Origin: Theocolax elegans
Taxonomy: Eukaryota; Arthropoda; Insecta; Hymenoptera; Cerocephalidae
Reading direction: 5' to 3'
NCBI GenBank assembly: GCA_026168455.1
Contig: CM047425.1
Coordinates: 47,068,362-47,132,361, forward strand
Length of the DNA stretch: 64,000 nucleotides
Below, one piece after another: positions 52,251-62,480 of the stretch (the first letter of the stretch is position 1; each line of letters starts with the position of its first letter). Under the pieces are notes generated by a model. It had not been told where the DNA came from. It saw only the letters and a list, made by a program, of their open reading frames with translations, and searched no databases. The translations under genes were made by a program, and so were the position numbers.

Positions 52251-53188
52251 TGATTTGTAAGAAACAACGGGACTCACTCAAAACAAGTACCCCAAAGGAG
52301 AAAGAATTCTACCACGTCTATGTCGTTTTCTCTAGCTTGCACAAAAAGTAGATATTAAAATACTCAAATTCAGTCTTCTATGTATTTACATAAATATATA
52401 TGAAAATGATTGTGTGCATGTATGTTTGTGTATAAAATTTAGATGACTTTTGCGTTACAATCTGCAAATAACGACAGAAATATACGAAAATTTTCAGTTT
52501 TTTACACTTTATGGTACATTTCTGACTACATAGATCCTGCCATGTATATATGGTAGGATATTTAGATTTATCAAAGAAGCTATAAAATATCTTTTATTTT
52601 TATGAATGAAGGTGACTTTTTCTATAAATTAACGATAATATAAAAAGATGCGTATTATTTGATTTTTAAAATTTTTTCGCCAAAAACGCGATATTTTCAT
52701 AAAAAAATTTTTTTCGATAAAACAAAAATACTTGCTTAAAGTAAACTATTCCGATCACCTTTTTTGTGTTTAAATTGTAGGGATGTGCAATATCTCGAGC
52801 CTACATGCGCAGCTCTGGCTCGGCTCGACAGAGCTGGCTCGAGCCAGTTCTAACTAGCTCCAAAGCTCGAGCCGGCTGCAGGACTCGAGCTGATTCCAGC
52901 TGATTTACATGCTTCTATAGCTGTGTGTGCGCGCACGCGCGAGTGTGTACACGTGTACTAATTGTGTATTGTAGCCGGATCCAGGGCTCCAGAGATTAAG
53001 CCGATTAAGAAACTTTAAAGATTTCAATACTTAACTTAAATAATTTTTGTACTGTTTACGCTAAAATATTAAAAAAATTGAAACTAAATGATTCCGTTGT
53101 AAGTTATGCTTTTTTCATGTAATTCAGGTAATGCCAGAGCCCAATATTACTATTATTGAATAGGGTGGAAAAACTGTAATAAAACTCA

Positions 53189-53560
53189 TTATGAGAATAG
53201 AGTATTTAATATTTTCTGTAACTTACTAATGAAATAACATTTTAAATTATTATGCAGAAAAGTATATTCAGCTACTCGTTCTGGCAGCAACTGTGCTCTG
53301 TCAGCAGTAACAATTTGTCCACTCACTGAAAACAATCGTTCACTGGTTGTCTGCGTAGCAGGAATATTCAAAAACATTTTAGCTAAGAATGCCAAGTGAG
53401 GATAAATTGTTTGGTATTTTCGCCACCATGCAATAATATAATCTCTGATGGGGAGTAACGGTTTTCTAAAATAAACATCCATTTCAAATTCAATCTTTTT
53501 TCTTAAAGTTAAATTGTTTGTGCGGCGTCTTTTCTTTAACCTCTGCTCAAGCTTCTCGTA
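53189..53560 (-). pseudogene. hAT transposase C-terminal dimerisation domain
   Basis: From about 53560 a basic stretch EKLEQRLKKRR is followed by EMDVYFRKPLLPIRDYIIAW and WRKYQTIYPHLAFLAKMFLN, then IPATQTTSERLFSVSGQIVT, RAQLLPERVAEYTFLHNNLK and a stop at 53189. SERLFS...R..L.PE.V...FLHNNL is the hallmark of the hAT C-terminal dimerisation domain. The catalytic core upstream is missing or unrecognisable, so the element is non-autonomous. The orientation fits a gene running toward the left end. Confidence 0.88.
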
Positions 53561-53867
53561 TATTGTTTTTTTAAAAATATAATGTAATATTTAAAAAAAA
53601 TATATTAGGCACAATATTCAGGTATAATAATTTAAAGTTTTGATAGTTCACCACGAAAGAAGGATAATGAATTATTTTTATAGTCATTTTTATAAATATA
53701 AATTATAATATCCAATTCTATTACACTTCTATTACATAAATTCAATAAATAGTATTTTAATAATAAATAGTGTAAAAAAATTTTACGTAATTAATTATTA
53801 AAATAGTTATTATTTATGGAATTTACGTAATAAAAGTGTTATACACATAAAAAAAAAATTTGAGTCT

Positions 53868-53945
53868 CAGGATTTGAACCCGAGATCTCATGGTTACTGA
53901 AAAATGCATACGCCTTTAGCGCTCACGGCTATCGTGACAATTAAT
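53868..53945 (-). other. tRNA-like relic (SINE head)
   Basis: On the minus strand GATAGCCGTGAGCGCTAAAGGC resembles box A and TCGGGTTCAAATCCTGAGAC contains a perfect box B with a paired T stem. The rest does not fold as a tRNA and it is embedded in the hAT relic. Confidence 0.6.
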
Positions 53946-54454
53946 CATACTTATATCGGAACTTATATTTAAATTGTGCCCCCTGGAGGGGAGCTTAGAA
54001 TTATAGGGTAATTAATCATTATTTAATTAAATTATAATTTACAATTAAAATTTACTTTTTTACACTTTACACAGTTGAAAATATAAATATAATATAATTT
54101 ATAAATATTTTGTAAAGATTAAATTGAACGTTTTAATCTTTTGACTTCCAAATTTTACACTTTTAGACTTAGAGTGTAGACACAGCTATAGAAGTCTTTA
54201 ACCCAGCTGGAACCAGCTCGAGCTCCGGAGCCGCTCGAGCTCTGGAGCCGGCTCGAGCCCTTGAGCCGGCTCCGAAGCTCGGAAGCTCGTAGTTCGGCTC
54301 GAGCCAGCTCGAGCTCCTCGGTATGAGCCCGAGCTGGCTCGAGCCGGCTCCTGCACATGCCTATTAAATATGGTCTTATAAATGAGTGAAAGCAAAATAT
54401 TTTCAATACCAATAACATAAAACATAATCTCATTGAAAAATCTCTATAAAATTG

Positions 54455-54479
54455 GTGCGCTTGGGCATTAATGGGTTAA
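54455..54479. other. Candidate right terminus of the piggyBac element
   Basis: GTGCGCTTGGGCATTAATGGG directly before TTAA (54476-54479) has the form of a piggyBac end. The matching left end was not found near 50.6 kb, so this is tentative. Confidence 0.4.
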
Positions 54480-55474
54480 TTAATTCATTAATTGGCATTA
54501 ATTTAGTACTGAAAAGAGAAAATGAGATTTATAATTAAATATTTTATTTATTATTCACTTAATTAGAATTACTTTTACGTCTTAATGAATTTTAAAAGAC
54601 GTTTTAAAGATTATGTGGGAAAAAATAAAACAATTTTTATTTTATTCTTCTTATTTTATTTTCTTTTACAAAAGAGGTGATTGTAGTTTAAGGTTTATTA
54701 TTAATTACTGAAGTACTAAATCTTTACTCTTGTATCATTAATCCAGGACCGTGATAACCCACACAATCTTACCTTAGCGTACACGGTAGAACGAAACCAA
54801 AGCGATCCTATATTTAGGCAGTAAGCGAAATAATTTTTTATATTTATTAAAATTAATTTATTTAAACTTTTACTACAAATATGGTGAGTTCGACAAAACA
54901 GAAGATCAAAAACTAGTTCTTTTTTTGTGAGAGACGAAGATATACGACAATATCTCCGATGATCTGTCACTTAAAGATACAAGCAACACATTCGACAAAT
55001 TAAGTCATTTGATCAGATGGCTCCTGAACGATTACGAGCAAAGGGATTTATAGTTTGATAGAACACCCGTGGAAGAATTCGACGATAAACGACATCAGTC
55101 ATCTATTATTAACACTTAACAACGACAAATAGTTAAAGAAAATATGGAAACATGTCGTAGAAAAGTCCGTCAATACCAAATTAATGCAACTATAACAAGG
55201 TTACAGGAAAACACGGCATAAACATCTAAAAATATCGAAGTTGCCGAAAATGTTACAAACAATGATATATTAATCCAAATAGAATGAAGCTCACTACAAT
55301 GGACGAACGATTATTCGAAATCCCATGCGAATTTGCAATTTTTATGAAGGGAATGTCAGTCATAGTTATGCACTTACCTGGAAAGTAAATGCGGTAACAG
55401 CAGCGCAGACACAAACTATTTTAAAGAGTAATATCTGGACTAATCACAACACGAAGTCCGTAACCAACGATAGC
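54480..55474. other. Unassigned region
   Basis: A+T-rich to 54890, then less A+T-rich sequence with short broken frames (for example KTEDQKLVLF, KLSHLIRWLLNDYEQR) that resemble a decayed retroelement gag but are too short to name. Confidence 0.4.
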
Positions 55475-55487
55475 AAGTAGAATTCCA

Positions 55488-55705
55488 CGAGACCTGTGAT
55501 GGCTCGGTCGGTAGGGCGTCGGGCTCGTAATCTGGAGGTCCCAGGTTCGATTCCCGGCCCCGGCCGATTGATACAAGCACCATTGGCGAATGTATTTTCA
55601 ACAAGTGCTTTTTTCACCAAGACATCGTATGATCTCCGTCGCTGATTAGCACCGGTTTGGGAGCATACAAAGAGCAACGTTAAAATAATAATAATAATAA
55701 AAAAA
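55488..55705 (+). mobile_element. tRNA-derived SINE, copy 2 (218 bp)
   Basis: Same head and body as copy 1 at 34764 (box A TGGCTCGGTCGGTAGGGC, box B GGTTCGATTCC), with an (AAT)n/A-rich tail. Perfect 13-bp duplication AAGTAGAATTCCA at 55475-55487 and 55706-55718. Confidence 0.93.
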
Positions 55706-55834
55706 AAGTAGAATTCCAGGACACGTTAACATACTATTAACTAGACTACAGCTGCCTGACTTCAAAGTACCAGTCTCAACGGAAGTCGGCAGAGTGTAGG
55801 AGAGGGAACTTCCAAAGTCAGGATAGACTTAGAA

Positions 55835-57650
55835 ATGCGAGTAGCACCAGAACCGAAAACAACATCTGGCAGGTTTGCAGGACAGTCTATAAGAGACGTC
55901 GTTCAAATTGTCCGGAAATGGGAACCACAATTCCCAGAAGGTGGCGACGATAGCATAGACTCATTTCTTAAACGGGTTGAGGAATGTCGAATTCTGGTTA
56001 ATCTATCGGAAGTCGAATTACTTAGCATTTTACCAGAGCTATTCAAAGGCGGTTTTGCACTCTGGTACAAAATACGAAATAGATGCGTGGTCATTGTGGT
56101 TTGAATTCCAAAAAGAAACTCCTCACTGGTTTGGAATGGACAGATAGTTCCAGAAAAGAATGATTGTCGAAATGAATTCTCGATATCAAGGATCCGGCGA
56201 AATAAAAACTCTGGTTCTAAGGACAGATTGCAGCAAAGTACGCACATTACTCGATCTTGCTGTCGAAGACGAACTGACGCTAAAGGGACAAAAGGCGTAC
56301 AAACATCCTCCACCACCCGATACGGCCTTAATTTCAGAATCGGCATACAAACCAAAGGAAGATGAGAAGACCAAGAAAAAGATTGTAACGGTGTAAGATT
56401 GTACCCACAAAAGAACAAAAGGTGGATTGGTCGAGAAGGACAGTCGGAGTGAGCACGAAACCTCAGGCCGTGCAGCCACTAAAATGTTTTGGCTGCGGAC
56501 GGCTAGGTTACAAGCGTGCAGATTGTTCTGATTATTCGGGAAACACAAACAAGAGCGATTAAAATGGGCTGTTCCCATTTCTGTACCGCGTAAGACCCAA
56601 TCAGCAACTTCAACTGAGGCGTAACGTGATAAGAGAAGCCCGCCGACACGGAAGCCGTCAGATGTGCCGACGATACCATCTGAGAGATTCAACGGTTGTA
56701 CCAGCCCAGATTTAGTGAAATTCGAAGTAAACGCTACAAAGGATCCAGACAATAGAGCTGGAGGTGAGGACTCTTCGAGTGAGAAATAAATTCATTGGGG
56801 GGTCCAAGTGTGCATCGCTCGATGGGTCAACATTTGCCACGGCCTGTGGCTGTCCACTAATCCCGAACAATAGAAGGAAAGCAAAGGTAATTAGGAAATC
56901 AGACAGTCAAGATCGCTGGTTACGACAAGCTGACTTTTGAGATTGCTGGGATAAAACGAGATATTCGTGTAGCCGTAATTCCAGATGATCAAATCGACTG
57001 TTATGTCGGAGTGGATTTCATTCGTCGATTTGGCATAGTTTTGGACTCAAATAAAAATAAACTTTCAATCAAAGCGACTACCAAGTTCATAAACGTGCGA
57101 GTAGCTCATGAGCATGATGCAGATTGGTGTGCTAGTCTCATCATCAATCGAGGTTGCAGACTTGTTGCCAGAGGAGAAAGAAAGGCTGCAAACACTGGCT
57201 GACCAACACCTGGGTAAAACGGGGAAGGAGGGGGCGTTGGGATGTATGTCTCTGATTGAGCATGCGATTGACGTGGGTGCGACCCGGACAATCAAGCAAC
57301 AATACCATTCCGTATCTAAGCGAATAGGGGAAGATGCATGCCCAGGTTAAGGAGAACCTCGACGCAAGGGTGATCAAACCATCAACCAGAGGGTCAAGCC
57401 CCGTAGTAATAATCCGTAAACCTAACGAGAAATATCGTTTCTGCATTTATTAAAGTCAATGCTTTGCCGTGAAGACAGATGTTCACCCGCTGCCGAACAT
57501 GGACGGCATACCACGGAAGCTTAAGAACGCGTGATATATCAGTACGCTACCATACAACCGCGTTTACAGTACCTGGGCTAGACTTATTCCAATTTAAAAA
57601 GATGCCTTACGACCTATCCCAGGCGGGAGACTCGTATCAATAATATCATG
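55835..57650 (+). pseudogene. Ty3/gypsy-type LTR retrotransposon relic (gag to start of RT)
   Basis: Gag: VQIVRKWEPQFPEGGDDSID then FLKRVEECRILVNLSEVELL and ILPELFKGGFALWY; then a zinc-knuckle piece with CFGCGRLGYKRADC near 56489-56530. A protease-to-RT linker carries YVGVDFIRRFGIVLD. The RT N-terminal area begins near 57150 and shows SSPVVIIRKPNEKYRFC and LPNMDGI in changed frames, then fades after about 57600. Many stops and shifts. No LTR recognised at either side and no envelope gene seen. Transposition-defective remnant. Confidence 0.75.
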
Positions 57651-58265
57651 TACTCTGCTAGTATGGACGGATAGGAACACTGAACCCCAATTAATTAATT
57701 CGCCGTCGAAAAGATGAAGACACACCAACGCTATTTTGCGTGTGGTTGGCAAAGGATACATAACCTATGTACATGACCAAAACGGCCAAACCACCAGTAG
57801 CTCAGTCAGGAATAGCTGATAGCTCCTGACAACTCTTAGTTAGGCCCGGTCCACCAGGGGATCAGTTACCTAGTTAACTAAACCATGGGAGAAAGAATTA
57901 AATCGTAAGGATTTAGGAATAAATTTATTACGTAAAAATGGAAGGTGATTTGATTTCCAATACCACATCTCCACCAGCATCCCAACGCGTCTACAAAGGT
58001 CAGAGCATGATATGAAGGAATATACCTTGCGTCTGGAAGAGGGGTGTAATGACAAACGGATAAATAATATAAGACCAATCACGCGAATTTACCATAGAAT
58101 ACGCGTAACGCGCATGTGAGAGCAAGCAAGAGGTCGAAGGTCTTACCAATAGTACTATTCCGTCCGTGGTGTCGTACGGGAAAGAGCGAAAGAATTACCG
58201 CGTCCATAAGAGGTTAGTAGAAAGGTTTGGGAGAGAAGAGAGAAGAGTTTGGAAACTCTCGACGC
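57651..58265. other. Unassigned region
   Basis: No motif recognised; possibly the rest of the LTR retrotransposon relic. Confidence 0.4.

Positions 58266-58302
<37 letters not shown>
58266..58302 (+). repeat. (TC)n microsatellite
   Basis: About 37 bases of TC repeats with no retrotransposon end beside it: an unoccupied site of the kind used by elements A-E. Confidence 0.95.
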
Positions 58303-58304
<2 letters not shown>

Positions 58305-58495
58305 GCGTGCGTATTTACTTGTCGCGTTAGTGTTTCTCACTCTGGTAGTGTCGAAAACTCACCAAATTTTTTGTAATATTACTTGATATTATACATTTTT
58401 GATAATATATAATTTTATACCATTTATATATATACACATATACACATACACACATGAGTGTGTGGGTGGGTGAATGGTTGGGTGTGTGTGTGTGT

Positions 58496-59008
58496 GTAGC
58501 ATTCCACGTGAATTGGTCCGATCAAAATTTTAAAATGCATCAAATTTTTGGTACACACTGGAAATATTTTTCAGAAAACAGAAAAAAATTTTTAGATACT
58601 GGAATGTATTTTTTTAAACGTTATTCCAACCTCAAAAAATGAATTTTATCAAATTTTTTTTTAACACCAGCTGTGTTTACCGCTATTCAACTCAAAATAT
58701 AACAACTTTGCTAATTACGTCTAGTATTTATCCTTCTGGGATTGTATTTATAATCTCAAGGTCAATGTCACATAGACTATATGTCAATACTCAACTTGAA
58801 AAAAGTGTAAGTACGCCAAAATTGATTTTTTTATCTAACAGCCTAGAAAAAAGCTTGAAGCAATACCTTTTAAATGGTATGTAGTTTTGCTATGGCTTTC
58901 AATTGTGTAAAAAGTTATGATAATTTAAAGAAACACAAAAATTTCAAAAACTAACATGGTATTTCCGATTTGCGTTTCTAAAAAAATTTTGTGTTTCTTT
59001 AAATTATG
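58496..59008. mobile_element. Palindromic MITE, copy 2 (one arm plus centre)
   Basis: Starts near GTAGCATTCCACGTGAATTGGTCCGATC, matching the complement of the 20502 end of copy 1. It runs in step with that copy through ACACCAGCTGTGTTTACCGC and CTTGAAGCAATACCTTTTAAATGG, reaching the palindrome centre (TTTCTTTAAATTATGATAA) and stopping. The second arm is missing. Confidence 0.85.
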
Positions 59009-59357
59009 ATAATGATGATGATACTAAAATTAGTGAAGGGCATGAGTAAATAAATTTAATTTATCTTCATAATATTTGCGATTGATTTAAAGAGTCAATT
59101 TGTCATTAATCTGCACTAACATTATTTTACTAACAAAAACCAGAGTTTCTTATCGAAGCAAGACTTGTATCTCCCTTCTTTCATATATTGTGTAATTGAT
59201 CAAATCAATAACTGAATAAATAATAACAATTACTATTTATATTGTATTTATTAAATTTTACATCTGTTTCCAAACATTAAAGTTCCTGGAATTATGATAC
59301 TGCGTTTATCATTGCTTCATTTGACCTTTTGGTTTGTATTTACATTATAAAAGTGAC
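59009..59357. other. A+T-rich spacer
   Basis: Nothing recognised between the MITE relic and the TTAA element. Confidence 0.5.
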
Positions 59358-59361
59358 TTAA

Positions 59362-61858
59362 GGGGGTATCCTGATTTAGAACATTCAAAAAATCGATTTT
59401 TTTTATTGCTTAAATTTATTCTTTATATGTATAAGAACATATATCCGAAGTTATAGAGTCGGATTCGTAGTATTTCCGAAGATACAGTACTAACCGCAAC
59501 GGGGCATCGAGCAAGTGCCAGTGCTCGGTCAGACTGAAACGCGCGCGCTCCTCCCCTCGTCTCTAAACTCGAAACTATATACCTGAAAAGGTTCAGCAGC
59601 TGTTCGAAATAATATTTTGCTTTCATAGAAGCGTCTCTTGAACCTTAGTATGTGTCATCGGTATATAATCTGTGTGTACCTGCTTCCTATAGAGCTGTTT
59701 GTGGCGTGACGTTTAGTTCTGCTCTGACTATTGACGAGTGCGCTTCAATATAATCATGTCCAGTTATCCGAAAAGTGACAAATCGATTAGTAATCGTGCT
59801 GCAAAACCACGGAAACGAAAATTTCATGGTAATCAATTCACAACAGAATCAGACGATACAGAGTGCAACACAAGTAGTACTGAGAGAAAATTAGCCACCG
59901 CTAGCACCGAGAACATCATTGTACATCCAACTTACTGCTATCGAATAATCGAGTTTGTCACAGTATTTTTTGCAATTTCTGATATCGTAGTTTGCAGATC
60001 TTGCAAACAAAATATACAATTTTCAGAGAGCGGACATCGAGGCTTAGGTTTCAAAATTGTATTATCATGTATGTGTGGTCATAGAGAAATAAATTCAGGA
60101 TCATTTATAAACACTGGATTCGAAATAAATAGACGAATTGTTTTTGTTATGAGGCTTTTCGGTGTTGGACGAGAAGGTATCAATGTGTTTTGTGGACTGG
60201 ATATATGTCAAGGTTTAGCAAAATCAACGTATGATCAAATTGTGCAGCATTTATATACAGCGTCAAAATCAATGTTCAAAAGCGTTTGTGAAAAAGCTGT
60301 CAAAGAAGAGAAAGAAAAAAATATAGAACATGATAGATTTGCTGACTGTTTGAAAGTTTCTGGCGATGGATCCTGGAAAAACGAGGTTTCACTTCATTGT
60401 TTGGCGTTCAACGCTCATTGCATATTACTCTGGCAAAGTAGTCGACCTTATTGTAAAAAGTGCATATTGTCATTCATGTACTTTACAAAAGAATATATTA
60501 GACGAAGAAGAATTTGAAGAATGGTATAATGATCATAAAGAATCATGCTCTTCAAATCACGATGGTTCAGCAGGGAAGATGGAGGTAGATTCAATCATGG
60601 AGATGTTTTTGAGATGTGTTGAAAATTTTGGAGTAAAGTATACGAATTACATCACAAAAATGAGTGCGTGGGACACGTACAAAAGCGCATGGGTACTCAA
60701 CTCCGAAATAAAAGGAAGGAAGAGAAACTTGGAGGAAAAAAGCGTCTAACAGAGAGTCTCATCAAAAATTTGACAATATATTATTGTTTAGCAATTCGAA
60801 GGAATATTCATTCTGTCCAAGATATGAAAAAGGCTGTGATGGCAACGCTGGATCATTATTATTCAACTGATGAATCTCCTCGTCACGAGAATTGTCCGAC
60901 AGGCACTGACAGCTGGTGTGAATGGCGCAAAGCCGAAGCCACGAATCGTCTTGCGTCCTTCAAACATTCTGCTCGATTGATTGACGAAAAAGTGAAGGAA
61001 CATATTCATCCAATCTACGAAGAACTTTCGAATGACAATCTCATGACGCGATGCATAGGTGGACACACGCAAAATTCGAACGAATCGTTCAACTCCACTG
61101 TCTGGCGCATAACTCCGAAACATCTCAATTCTGGTCAAAAAATCGTAGAAATTGCTGCGTATATGGCTGCAGGAATGTTCAATGAAGGATATTCAGAAGT
61201 TCTGCATACCATGCAATTACTTAATTTGAAAATTGGCCAGCAATGTAAAATGTTTGCGGATAATGTCGACATACAACGGATTAAACGAGAAAGATGACGT
61301 TCGTCTCTTTCCAGTAAGGAAGCTCGTACGGCCCGTAGACTTGAACAACTTCAACAAAATGAGTTCCATGAGGAAGCTGAAGGTCTATTGTATGGCGCAG
61401 GAATAGCTGATTAGCGAATTATTGCCGTAAGTAGTCGAAAATTAACATTTTTCCAGTTCATAAACTTTAAAGCGCTTTTTCTCGAGTTTTCGTTTTTCCA
61501 CTTTTTCTAAACTGGCGGGCGTGTTTGCAAAAAAAATAAATAAGCTATCGTAACGATCCGAAGTTTTTTAGCTTCAGTTTTATCTACTCTTCAATATGAA
61601 CCAAAAAGGTTTTTGGAAATAAATTTCTAAAAGACTTTTTCAGCACATTGAAGAGATTTTTTTTCTCGTAAAAAGCACTTTTTGCTTCAAATTCGGAAAA
61701 AATTTCAAATTTCACAATTTCTTCGGATTTTTCTTAGTGCAAATAGAAAATACATGTATGAAAATGAAATTTTTTTTTGGCTTTCTGTTTCAGATCAAGA
61801 TTAATGAAGTGCAAACCTAGTTACTAGATACAAGTCAACAGAGAGTTAAAAATGTATT
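59362..61858 (+). mobile_element. Kolobok/Mutator-like TTAA transposon, right end missing
   Basis: TTAA at 59358-59361 followed by GGGGGTATCCTGATTTAGAAC, the same terminal sequence type as the deletion derivative at 29449-30706. The leader is 59362-59755, the coding relic 59756-61414, and the 3' part has a GTAAGT (61427)...TTTCAG (61793) intron-like stretch. The expected right inverted terminus was not found, and similarity fades near 61858. Confidence 0.8.
59756..61414 (+). pseudogene. Kolobok/Mutator-like transposase, frameshifted with core deletion
   Basis: ATG at 59756 (MSSYPKSDKSISNRAAKPRK). Then CRSCKQNIQFSESGHRGLGF with CMCGHREI (zinc-like), FCGLDICQGLAKSTYDQIVQ, VSGDGSWKN (first catalytic-type Asp). 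A shift near 60390 follows with LIAYYSGKVVDLIVKSAYCHSC, HDGSAGKMEVDSIMEMF and FGVKYTNYI. At about 60660 sequence is deleted: the expected second Asp block (GDGDS-like) is missing and the text jumps to GHVQKRMGTQLRN in another frame. Then AIRRNIHSVQDMKKAVMATL, GGHTQNSNESFNS (Glu block) and an in-frame TGA at 61296-61298, after which EARTARRL...AEGLLYGAGIAD ends at TAG 61412-61414. The family is common in arthropods. The superfamily name is by TTAA and motif recall. Confidence 0.78.
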
Positions 61859-62104
61859 GATAAGGAGACCCTTTCTTCGCAATGCTTACACGTGCATATT
61901 TTCATAAAGCGTGTAAGCATCCTTGGAATCGACGACGAGGACGTAGGGGGCCTCCCGGCTCCATTTGTTTGTCTCTGAAAAGGGCCGATTTGGAGTTGTG
62001 TTGCTGTTTGAAACGGAACCAACTAGTGAAGGCAAGATCGGGAACAGACTCAGCTAGCGAAGGCAAAATCGTGATGTGATCTAACCAGTTAAGGCAAGAT
62101 CGCA

Positions 62105-62480
62105 TTGTTATGTGGTCTCTGTGCATCGAGTAGATGCTCAAAATGTGCACCATTATTTTCTAAGCACAACTGTAATCGGCGGCGAAAATTACGTTGTACA
62201 TTTCTAAGCATTTGAAGGGTTATTGCTTCACAAGCTCTTCTTATATTCTATCCACCATATTCAATCTTGTTGATGGAACTTCACTATAGATAGCATCTTT
62301 TACATATCTCCATAAAAAGAAATCTAGCGGGTTTAGATCCGTTGACCTAAGGGGCCACACAACTGGTCCACCCTGTCCTGTCCACCAGTTTGGAAATCGT
62401 TGATCCATTACAATACGAGCATAATGAGTAGGGGCACCATCTTGTTGATACCATAAATTTAGTCTTACTGCAAGAAGAAT
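62105..62480 (-). pseudogene. IS630/Tc1-mariner-type transposase, C-terminal fragment
   Basis: On the minus strand: LNLWYQQDGAPTHYARIVMD, then PNWWTGQGGPVVWPLRSTDL with NPLDFFLWRYVKDAIYSEVP, and after a 2-base insertion near 62250 RRACEAITLQMLRNVQRNFR and NNGAHFEHLL. QDGAPTH and WP.RSTDLNPLDFFLW are the second and third catalytic blocks of DDE/D transposases of this superfamily. The N-terminal DNA-binding part is missing, and upstream sequence (62481 on) is unrelated. No terminal repeats found. The stretch 61859-62104 shows nothing. Confidence 0.85.

Larger units (their letters stand above)
52778..54363. mobile_element. hAT transposon relic, 1.59 kb, with GAGCC/GGCTC-rich ends
   Basis: Left end TAGGGATGTGCAATATCTCGAGCC and, inverted, right end TAGGCATGTGCAGGAGCCGGCTCGAGCC. 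Flanks TTAAATTG and TTAAATAT give a slightly decayed 8-bp duplication. Subterminal regions (52800-52910 and 54200-54350) are packed with short GAGCCGGCTCGAGC motifs that could bind transposase. It encodes a hAT dimerisation remnant and contains a tRNA-like relic. It sits in the 3' flank of the piggyBac relic. Confidence 0.85.
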
